A stretch of DNA of 64,000 nucleotides from Henricia sp. BOLD:AAB3569 (lineage: Eukaryota > Echinodermata > Asteroidea > Spinulosida > Echinasteridae), in NCBI GenBank assembly GCA_037783545.1, contig JBBELK010000007.1, forward strand, positions 1,321,001 to 1,385,000, read 5' to 3'. The notes beneath the pieces are model-generated. The model did no database searches, was not told where the DNA came from, and saw only the letters and a list, made by a program, of their open reading frames with translations. Of this stretch, positions 35,168-47,100 are shown piece by piece. Numbering within the stretch: position 1 is the first letter of the stretch; each line of letters begins with the position of its first letter. Made by a program: the position numbers and the translations under genes.

Positions 35168-38100
35168 GACTGGCTGTCAAAAAATGGATCGTCAAGAGAA
35201 CACAGCAGACGCGTCAAAAAAGAAAAAAAGAAAACCTCGCCAATCAGGGTAAAAATATTGTCATGGGACAAACCGATAGAAATAATTGTTCAGAAGTATT
35301 TCAACAGCTGCGACTGGAAATAAGACTAACATTATTTCCCCGCCATTTATGGGAGTCAAGATTTTGACTCCCATAAATGGCGGAGCGTGCTGCTTCGCGA
35401 AATTACGCAAAATTAAAGCATTTCTAAGGCACGTTTGTGTGGATCATTATATTCTACTTTTTAAACATCTTTCAGATCGTGCTCATTATACTTCAAACGC
35501 TTGTAATAGCCCAAAAACGCCCAATAAAGCGCAACCCGAAGGCAACGTGTTCCTTTAAGCAGATAAATTTGCAAAGCAATATTTTCTACAGAATACTTTA
35601 AGAAATTAAGCTACAGTCTTACGTGAAATACGGCATGGCAACATGTAGAAAAGGTCGTAGCTTCCGTAAGTACATTGACTTCACATCAATAACAATGGTG
35701 ATTTTCATAAACGTCAGAAATATACCGTCACTGCACTACAGTTTACTAGATCATCCACACAGAAAATCCATCTCAGATTCCGCATGCGATTATCACAGAA
35801 GTCCTGTCTTCGAGAATTCTGGTTTTATTATGCCGGACAAACACGGCCAAGCAATGCACACAGGCATTAGGGTCTCAACAGAAACTGCAGCACAGAGTTA
35901 TTTCAGGCTCGTAAGTAGCATCGCCGAGGCCGAGTGCCAGACGTACGTACATGTGTATAAATGGCAAGAAAGCCCTGTGGCTGACTGTGTGCGGTCAATA
36001 GGGACGACTAGATGCATACATATTTGGGCTGGGCCCGGAGACACACATGGCCGATTACTTTGTGGCTTGATATGTGATCAGTGTGGTATTTTGTGCAAAT
36101 TGACAAGAACTGGGCTGGCTTTTGGAGATGAATATCGTGTTTAATGTATCCAGTTTTGGGACAATTAAGGGAATCTAGACAAGAGTTTGTGCTACTTAAT
36201 TAGCACAACTTTAGTAATTTAACAATATATAACTGATTAGAAATTTAATTGAATATATAATTTTTTTAGTTATTTAACCTAAAAGAGAGAAATACTATAT
36301 TAAAAAGCCGCACAAGTGCAAACAATTTCAAGTTTATAGGGACCACAAACAAATTGTTTATGGAAAATTCCTTTTGTTAAATTATTAGATCAGAAAATAG
36401 AACGGAAAGAATTTGGAAGTTGAACATGACCTTGTGTGCAAAACATATTAGACAGCTGAACAATTGCTAAGTATTTTCTCACAAAATCTTAAATTTGTCC
36501 CACTCAAAATGTTGTTTTTTTCCATCAAATCTGCACATTCCAATGCTAGATAAGTAATTTTAAAGAAAAAATCTCTAAATGTATAGAACCTCAATTTAGC
36601 GTAATTTCATTCGCAAATTCATTTAATTTTGCTTGACAAGAAAGCAGTGACCCTTGCCAGCAATATGCCCCACCTCCCCCCACAAAATAATTTATTTAAT
36701 AAAATAAATACATGAATTTATAAATAAAATGAAATACTTTACAAAAATTCTTTCTCTTTGTATTTCAAAGACTATCACCACAAATATTTTCTTATATGGA
36801 AGAGAAATAAGGATGTCAACTAAATATCACCTTAAAATCAACCCCCCACCCCACCCCCCCCCCCCCCCCCCCATCCCCCCCCCCAAAAAAAAACTGTCTT
36901 GTCTATCACTGGATTAACATCTGAATATCTCGATAACAGCCTTACATCCGGCCAGAAATTACATCACATTCTAAAAATAACTTTCCCAGCAGCAAGTTCT
37001 GTACAGGGATTTCGTATTGCCTATAATGCCTTCTCCACAAGAGTGGGCCAAATTAACAAGACGATGTGGCTCGGGTCATAAGATTGCCATCTTTAACTTC
37101 AATTACATTTCCATTGGGATAGAAACTGCCCAGTTGATTGCATGATGGTACGGGCAGCATCTGATAAATTGCTTTGTGTCGAGTGACTGGGGTTTATTAT
37201 TGAACCAAATAGATTATACATACTACATAATTGTCAAGCACATCATGGGGAAAGTTCGATCGGTGACTACAATTCGACTAGAGTCCCTCGAACAAAGGAT
37301 ATTACCATCGTTTAAAGGAATCTAGTCCCTGACATGTGAACTCCTTGGACCAATTTCATAAAGTTGTTTAGCAGAAAAATTTGCTTAATCAAAAATTTGT
37401 TTGCTTTATAAAAATTGGTTAATAGTCAAAATTGTATGTCAACTTGTGTTTTTAGCAAGAATAGCAGAACACCAGTTAATTGTAATACATGTACACACCA
37501 AGATTTTAACTGCTAACCCATTTTTATAAAGCAAACAAATTTTGGATTATTCAAATTTTGTTTGCTAAACAGCTTTATGAAATTGGCCCCATACCCTTTA
37601 TCACATAAGTTATATCTGGTATGTGGTCAACCTTTTCATTTTGCCAATATCTGCTGAGCAAGTGACTTCTGTAATAAATGTTTAGTTTTTTTCATTTTTA
37701 ATTTCTAACAAAGTGAACTCAACATTCTGAGATCCTTTCTAATTTTCAAATTCTTGAAATACTACATGTGATTTTAGAAACACGAGAAAATTGCAATTCC
37801 CCGACCGGGATTTGAACCCAGATCCTTGGCATACATGGCCAACTGCTCAAACACAATATTACCTGGTACATGTAAAAGTAAAAATGTCACCATTTGTTTG
37901 TGCCAGGGTTCCTGGATCTACACTAAAACCAGTAAACTGTTTCCCTACACATTTGTAATGGATGTTTTGGATTACCAACGAATCCATAGACCCAATTTAA
38001 TACCCGACAACACGTCACACTTAAAAGTCTACATTCAGTCAAATGAATGCTACCCATAGGTGGCGCTCTTTAGATCTTCCAGCTACAATGGGTGTAGGGG

Positions 38101-41100
38101 TACTTTCTATAAAATGTGTATAGCCTAGTATTTTATATTTTTTTTAATAGTTGATATTTGAGAAAAGCATCATCAAAAATAAATAACAGTGACAATGGCT
38201 AATCCAGTGATGCCTTATGTAACAAGCGTCCTGATTGGCCCAGAGCGGCAACAAAATTTCTGTCACCTCTTCCACAACGGAATAGTGCAAATTTCAACAA
38301 AGGCTCAGACAGCGACGCGAAGACAGCGACGCGAAGACAGCGACACGAGGAGTGCGTTAAAGAGGCACAGTGCTAGTGGCATACTCCCTCAGGTTACCCT
38401 AGAAACCTAAATTATGTTTATACATGGAGGGGAACTTGCGCTCTTTGCAAAAGACTCTTCCATTAGAAAATCAAAAAAGGCTATAGACCGAATGAGGGAT
38501 GATGCAACGATGTAAACAAAACCACGACGCGCACAGGTTGATGGGATTGTTTGGAGTACTCTAATGAAATGGCCTATGGGGTATAGCGTTGGTCCGTGAT
38601 TTCGACGTCGTAGGCGCTTCACTACTGTAAAATTTTGTTGCCAAAAATACTCCAGAGACTCTTTGGAGGTGGCTCTAGTGCCGGGGGCTAACTGCATCCC
38701 ACTCAGTTAAAGAGTGCGATAAAAACTACAGTAGGTTTGACGTACTCTATGCAAACACAATGAGCGGCATTTCAGCGAGTACTCATGGTTTGCGCATCAT
38801 GGTTTGCGCAGAGAGGTATTGTTACGTCATTTTGCCTGCTGGGTATTGGGCTTACCCCTAAAGACACCAAATTACATTTCTCAACTGACCTTGTCTCGCA
38901 GATCGCTGATAACCGTCTGAGCGCCCTCTAGCTTCTTCGCCGTTTCCTGATCGTGTTGTCGTATCATCTCAAGTTCCTTCTTAATGGTGTAATTCTCCTC
39001 GGCCTCCTGGGCCCGTTGTAGTTGGCCCTGGATTAGCCGATCTGCCAATACTTCGTTTTCTTCTTCCAAGACATGGATTCTTTGCAGAAGGAGTCTGTTT
39101 TCCGTCCGTAATCTCTGCAAATAATTTCAGTGGACGTTTGAATTCTCAAAAATCTTTAAAAATTAGTTATTTTATCATATACAAATCCACCAAGCAAGGT
39201 GCCGAGATCATTACTCCCAGGACTGATTTTATGCAGCTGTTAAGCACAGACATTTGCTTAAGCACAACATTTATTTGCTTTACAAAGATTGGCTACCAGC
39301 CAAAATTGTAGGCCCCCTATTGTCCACTCTCACAGATGCCATCTTTGTAGGAAAAAATGCTACTGCTAAACGCATTCAAGTACGCGCGCACACACCCTGG
39401 AAAGTGTTCCAAATATGCGCGCGTGTTTTTTCGAAATTTGTTCAAAATACAGCGCAGCCGATGCGCGTCACAAACATTTACGCTCAAGATCCTGATGCAC
39501 GTGACAATTTGTAGGAAATTACGTCATTTGAGAGTGATCAATAGACCGTATCAAATAGCTGCCATCATGTGGGCCAACGTTTGTCATATAAATCGGACAA
39601 AAATGCAAGCACAAAATGTGCAACCATGCATGTCCTCAGGAATCAAAGAAACTGCCCAACAAAGATACGGTCTACATCAACGTGCGTTCTTAGAAACAGT
39701 AGCAGAATACCAGTCAATTGTACAATTTTAGCTGGTAACCCATTTTTGCAAAGCAAATACATTTCGTGCTAAGAAAATTTCTGTGCTTAAAAGTAGGCTC
39801 ATAAAACAACTACTTATAACACTGCACCAATTTTTCAGTGTAATAAAGACTAAGCATAATGTTAATTCCACCTGTAGCGATGCCGCATTAAGCCGTCGAT
39901 CATTTTGTAACGCCATTGTTCACAGGTCCGCTTATTCTTGACAAAAAGTCCTTTCACATTCATGGCCCATTAAAGGACTAAATGAAATGTGGAGCTTTCG
40001 ACTACTAGAAATAAGCAAAACATTGTCGATGCATCTGTCAGAGTTGTTCTTTTGTTAGTCAATAGCCAGCTGTTGAAATACGCGGCGTCATTTTTTTAAA
40101 CAATGAACGGAATTCCAAACATCTGTTCGTGGGACATTCCTACAATAGTTGAACGATGAGTCAATGTATTAAAATCAATATGTACCACACAAAAATACAA
40201 AGCGAACACTTTCGTTCCCTTTTAGTTTTGACATTTCACACTGTTTCACTGCATTCTACATAAAATAAACATGTCTTTGTTACGTTACGTTCATGTTTTA
40301 TTTGTAAAATCTTGTATATTTTTGTGGTTCTAAACTGTCACTTTCGTGTGGAATGTTTACCTTCATAAAAGATGGCTCAAAAATAATGTAAATTGTGAAA
40401 CAAAATTTTACAAGATTCATTAGTAAGCAAGTACTGTATATCTTACTGCCAACAAAATGTTGGTAACTTTTTTTCAAGGAGCGTGTCCAGATCACATTTT
40501 GAAATTTTTGACATCACCCCCACCCATTTTTCTCCATGGCTGTTGAGATTTTGATACCATATCATTTGTCATATTTTTCTCATTTCCATTCTGAAATTTC
40601 GCACTCTCATTTTTAAACATATTGTTTAAAAACCACCAATGTTTGGTAAACTAATTTATCTGGTTCCATAAAGCAGTGCAGTGATTACACCAAACTTTTT
40701 GCTTCCACATCCAAATTGGAGATTGCAAATTTCGCGTTTTCTTCCCATGGATAGTATTTTAGGGAGGTATTTTATATGAGTGTTAGGTAAGAACGAAATC
40801 CATTTTCTGGGAAAAATCTGGACGAGATCCTTTAAAAGAAACATGCATGTACTGGCCAAATTTAATACTCACCCTCATTTCAATCTGATCTTCATTCTCT
40901 TTGGTCTTGAAGGCAAGATAATCCTTTTCCAATCTACGAGAGAAAAAAAGACGACACTGATTAAAATATGTCAAGCAAAGTTGTCCTGGGCTAAAAATCT
41001 GCAAATAATCTTTGGATTTTGGAGAAATGGATAAATATTTAAAAAGGACAAACGTGATAACTTACTTCTTCATTTTTTTGGCGTTGTATTTGACTTGGAA

Positions 41101-44100
41101 TGCTGTCGTCATGAGAATTTCTGGCTCAGCTTCGTGTAGTTTGGGTGCAATCCTCTGTAGAAACTATTTCAATAAAAATAAAAATAAAATTGAAAGTAAA
41201 GCACAGAAAAATGGAATTCTCCCAAAATTTCAAATTTTTTTTCTTCTTGAATTTTTACATATTTTCTTCAGTAAATGATACAATAAGGCATGAGGGGCCG
41301 TCCCAAGTTGTCAAAATTGTTATGGGTGTACAGAACGTATGAAGGGGGAGGGGTGTCGAGGGCCGCAAAGGACTTTACATGCACAGTAAAATGTTGACAT
41401 TTCACGGTACTGACAAAAAAATGTTGATAAATAGTATTTCGGGAGAGGGAGGTCTTAAAAAATACTAAGCTCTGTAGAACCATGAAAATGTTGACAACTT
41501 TCGATGGCCCCTTAATCTCACGACTCTTGCGGTATATTCTCATATCACCCTTGAAGACATCAAATACAGTATTATAAAAATACTTGCTGCAAATTGTGTA
41601 CATTGTATTGTTCACATACTAGACATATATACATAATGTACAGTTGAAGTCAGAAGTATAAATACATGTATACAACTACCATCATCACCCCAAAATGGTA
41701 AACAGGACTACCCGAACCATTGCAAGGTGTACAAGCTATGTTTTAAGTACTGCATGCACGTGAGGAATTCCACAAAATCAAGACTTTAGTAAAGACTGTT
41801 ACAAAAATGGTGTAAGCACACCAGTTTTAACACTTGGTTGCATACAGCTGTTGTATTTATACTTCTAACTTCAACTGTACATGTAGCATGTTCCAAATGT
41901 TTACACAGGCCAAAACGACTGGTGTCCCAAATGTATACATTTAATGTGTTTGCAGGCTGGTAAACCGCAGGATATACAGTCAATTGGATCACCTTAAAAT
42001 GTCCAGTCAGTTTCCAGAGTATGTATAAAAATAACATGAACCTAAACACAAATGGAATCTACTCCACGGATCTGGTTACTAATGACAAAACAAAGTGATT
42101 TCCTCTGCAGAGAATTTTGAGAAAATGGGGGCGTGAAAGCATTAGCCTACGCATCGCGTAAAGACTGGTGTGTTTTAAAAACTTGCTGTGGTGCTAAACA
42201 CACATGGGATGAGAGAGAAATTATATGGTCCTTATCGGGATTCAAACCAGAGACCTCTGACACACTAGGCAGATGCTCTACCAACTGAGCTTTGAGACAC
42301 AGTGGCATATATACCCTCAGGTTTTTCAATAAGTTATCCTATAATGGGTGCATTCGAGTAGCTTTTACGAATCAAACCTGCCCTGGGAATGATTGTGGGA
42401 GATATGATCAATTAAGTGGACCATGGAAGCAAGGTTTATCTTGTGTCGAGGAAGCAAATCGAATGCACCCATTTTAGGGTCAACTAGGGTCATTTTGTTA
42501 TCTTTAACCTGGCTTCTTAGGTATTTTGGCTACACACACTGCCTCAATGCAAAAAACCCACCCACCTTGTTCAAAATTTTCAAAACACGTTTTCTCAGTA
42601 ATGTTCGGAAGAACACCATGAAACTATACTACAGTCTACTGTCTTTCCAGTGATGCATATAACTTATTTTTTATTTTTTTACCAACATAACATACACTTA
42701 TACTTTCTCTACAGCAGGCCACATGTGAAGTTTAGTGTACTAATAATGGGGTAAACCACATTCTTAAGAATGTTAATGAAATTGGAAATTGTTTAACTCT
42801 CCTGACATGAATTTTTATCTTTTTGCCTTTTAATAAATGTGTACAGATCAACATTTCTAACGTCTCGAATGAATAAATCCATTGCCTGAGATGAGAGTTC
42901 AAGAGGGTTTTATTTTGCAGTTACAAACCAAAATGCATACATGCACACAAGCCTCTTAGGCCTGTGGTTCTGGGATAAGCGCCGTAATCCAACAAAAAGG
43001 CAATTTATATGCTAATTAGTTTCTTTTACTCAAAATAAAAGAAAAATAAAATAGTTGAATTAAAAGAAAAGATGGGATTGTTGGTGTGTTGTACAAAGTC
43101 CAACAGTTTTTTACAATTAATCAACTGTATTATCAGAAAAATATTTCTCTCAATTTACCTTTACTTCTTTTGAATGGGGACGGAGAGTGGGAAGGGGTTG
43201 AGGAGGGGTGAGGAGGGGGTGAGGAGGGGGTGAGGAGGGGGTGAGGAGGGGGTGAGGAGGGGGTGAGGAGGGGGACAGGGTAGGGGAAGATAACGTTAAT
43301 ATTTATATAGTGCACATATCACACATACAATGTATATCAAGACATTTCACATTACTACCCCTGGAGATTGGGATCTTCAAAACATTCCTTAATTTTGACC
43401 CCTTCATCTCCCTGGGGAGTATACAGCCCCAGTTGCTTGTTAAGCGCTCATGGGCTAATCAAACAACACCTTCACTGCTCTCACAGGTACCCCTTGACTA
43501 CTGGACGAAGAGAGGCAATACCATCAAAGTGCCTTGCCCAAGGACACACACACATACTATGAACAATGACATAACTTACCCTCAACATTTCTTCCATATC
43601 CAGCCTCAGTAAATCGTCGTAGTTCAGTTGTAAAATAGCGATGCCTATCCGAAATATAATTTCCATTCCCTATAAAGAAAAAACAACAAAGTTTTACCAT
43701 AAAAAATAAAAAAACACCCCGTCCTCTCCCCCAAAAAATAAAATAACATGGAATATTGTCAACCAGAGGGTCAAATTATCAAGTGACCTGAAATAACCAT
43801 GTCTCTACAGATTTTGAACCAGTGCATACCATACCTTTCGGGAAGTGGCAATGTTATAAAGTACTTTTCAGCAGGGTCATTATTTGTTTCAGTTAATGGA
43901 TATCAAAGTGACAAATCAGCAAAATTGGTGTTACGCATGAGACACTCTAATAGGTTACACGAAAAGCATTACACGTGGGACACACATGTGGGTCTTTCCA
44001 CAGTAAAGGGGGCATTTTGGCAACACAGACCATATTTTCGAGGAAATACCTTTGTCTGGTCTCAAAATAAAATAAATAAGTTTATGTTGTTCTGAAGAGA

Positions 44101-47100
44101 TAACTTAGGCCTAAAAAGGGTTACAAATAGTGTGACAACATGCCTTTCTAAAAACTGTGTACAAATTTCCAATATACATGTACGCTTGTAACCGGGACGG
44201 ACACTTGTGTTACATTTTAACCAATAATATCTCGGTTTCGTTTTTTTTTATCCACCCTGTATATCTATTTTGGGCATTTTGAGAAAAACTGCCATTTTGT
44301 ATTACCACTAAGCACTACAGTCAATGGCAAATTCCAATAAGTAAAACAGTTTTTTGTGGGATATAACACAGTATGCCAATAATCTATTTTACAAATGTAT
44401 AGGACCATCAATCGAGAATGTACCTCAATTCCATTGACGCCATTACCTCAATCTTTTTAGATTTTATGGCATTTTTGCGTTTTGCGATGAAACTCTTTAT
44501 TTGGTCTCTTTAGTTACCTCCGATATAAAAATGTCCATTATCCTCCGAGCCAACGATATGGGAAGCACGACGGCAAATAACGTGAGAAACCACGGAGATG
44601 CAAAGATTGATGTATGGAAGCCCTGAGATGAAAAGTGTCTGAAGAGTTCGGGGAGTAACTCCTGGAAAATAAAATATATACAAAACAAATGTTCATGCAG
44701 AGAATGTGATTTGGCTTACGTCGGGGAAAATGAATATTAATTAGGGTTTTGTTTTGCCCTACCCGACGTCACTTAATTAGCACTGTATACTCAGTGCTTT
44801 CCCGAGACACTATGAAAACAACTTTATAGTGTGCTCAGGTGGGATTTGAATCCTCGAACCCATGACATCTGCCTAGTATGCAGGAGCTTGTGGGTTCAAG
44901 TCCCACCCGAGCACGGTATGAATTTTTTTCTACTTATGTTCATTTCACTGTGTGTCTCCTACATTTAACACGTTCTGTGTGGAAAGGACTAGCCCAAGTA
45001 AATCGAGGTAAGAGTTGTTTCAAGTAAGATCGATGGGTCATAGTGTGTGCATTGTGTGACATGCTAAAAGGGTGCAGGTAATATTTATCTTTAGGGGAGG
45101 GGAGGAAAAGGTGTGCAGAAATCTGTTACCCAGCGTTCCAGCTGGCAGTAGCAGGGCTGTAGTCGAGTCCATCACAAGTCCTCACAAGCCTTCTCAAGTC
45201 CACCACAAGTCCCTGGGTCTTAATTCAAGTCACAAGCTATTCAAATGAACTCCAGCAAAGGCATTATTTTTGTGCGTGTTCATCCTTTGCTTCTTGTTAC
45301 TGGACTTGTGCGGGACTTGTCACAGACTTGTGATTTTATCAGCTCTGGACTTGTGATAGACTTGTGATGGACTCGACTACAACCCTGGTCAGTAGCCCAT
45401 GCAGTTGGCCGAGGTTTCTACAAATTTGGCTAAATCTGAGCATTAGACTACAACAAAAATGTATTCATACAAAAATTTATTTTTTATATACCAGTAGTAA
45501 AGGTACATTTAGTACACGTATCTGTAAGCCAAGGGGTTATCAATTTCGAGATTATATCACTGTATCTCTCCGTACGTTGTGGAGTTATGTTTGCATTCCA
45601 TTCAATATTGTGTGGAAATAAAAAACGTTTGTGTACATTGTTGAAGATGTCTTGATTTTTAAGCTTGAAACCAGTGCAACACATTCAAAGAAATGCTCTT
45701 ATTTGAGGTTTAAAGGGGCTAAAACAAAATGTACACAAAAATGAGATTTTATGTAAAAAAAATAATAAGTTTTAGTTTTTTTATTGATTTTTTTTTTGGC
45801 CTCGCGAAGTAATACATGTTGCTCAAATATTGTACACTGGAGGAAGGTAGGCCTAACAGGACACTTGCAAACTTTATACTGCACCCCCTCTCCCCCCCCC
45901 CCCCCCCCCCCCCTCCCCCCCTCAACCCCTCCCTCCGAAAAACAAAACCAGTTTAAGCTTACCTGAAGCATGCATTCTAGTTTGAACATGCAGAGGCCCA
46001 GCTCAGCCATACTGGGTTTGAAGAGCTCCCGTAGTCGGTACTCCTGCATGAGTTTGACTACGACACAGAATGCTTCTTCCTCTGGCATCTATGGGGAGGA
46101 ACAGGGAACAAGGCCAGTCATATCACTCACAAAAACCATGCACGATTTTCGGGTTTTCTGCAGTATTACTGCATCTATATAGCTGCAATTTCTACGAGGC
46201 AGTTTTATCAACATATGCTTTCAGTCACGGGTGGAAATAACGCTGTTTTTAACATATTACCAATCACGTACTCTATCTTTAACATGCTACAATTTAACTA
46301 CACTTCTGTTTTTCCTGTTGAAATTATCAAACAAATTAATAAAAAATGTTACCTATGTAATGCTTGATGCATAATCTGGGGCACTTGTTTTCAGCGTCGG
46401 CAACACAATTTTGATTATAAACTTCCTCGGCTCTTTTGAACGGGAAGACGACGTCAACCATGCAACAATTTCATGGATAATGTATATAAAATATGTATTG
46501 ATCCGACTCATACCCTCTCGAGTCCGAACGCTAAACTTCCAAACATGGCGACTCACAGTTTACAGAGGTGCACCCTCTAGAAATCATATATGTATGACTG
46601 TATGAGATTCTATATGTACTGTATGCTTACCTGCATTAGTAGAATACCTACAATGAAGGCCGAACCCTGACAATAACCAACTTCCCGATCGTGGATGGAA
46701 TATGCCTATGAGAAATTTGAAAAGGAATATTGAATTGCAATTTTTATCAACCATTTGGCCAGGGGAAAAAAACAACTCAAATTGAGGTTAGAAATGCTCC
46801 AACTGTCCAATCAATGAACTTAAATATTAAAACCGGAGATAGCTTTGCATCAAGCAACTTACCTTCATCACGTTGAACAGCGTTTCTTGCCCCGGACCGT
46901 CCTTTTCCTTGAAGAAGTTGTGCTCGGGGTACGTCCTGGCGATGTCCCTGCGTATGACCTTCTCGCAAGGAGATGTCATCTTGAGGTACTCGGCATATTT
47001 TTCCTTGAGCGGGGAGTTGAATGCGTTGCATTGTAGTTGCCAGACGATACCTCGAAAGTGATGTGGTACGCCCAGTCGTATAAGCTCCTGTGGACGAAAT

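Larger units (their letters stand above)
34589..35554. mobile_element. 966-bp inverted-repeat element flanked by TTAA
   Basis: Ends AGGAACACGTTGCCTTC and GAAGGCAACGTGTTCCT are perfectly inverted over 17 bases, with TTAA on both sides (34585-34588, 35555-35558). The interior carries a CA microsatellite and a perfect hairpin and has no transposase. A TTAA target is typical of piggyBac-type insertion. Confidence 0.8.

Noticed and set aside
35623-36144. 173-aa open frame on plus in an EVI5 intron
   Set aside because: It starts at GTG, not ATG, shows no recognisable domain or splice context, and its composition resembles translated non-coding DNA.
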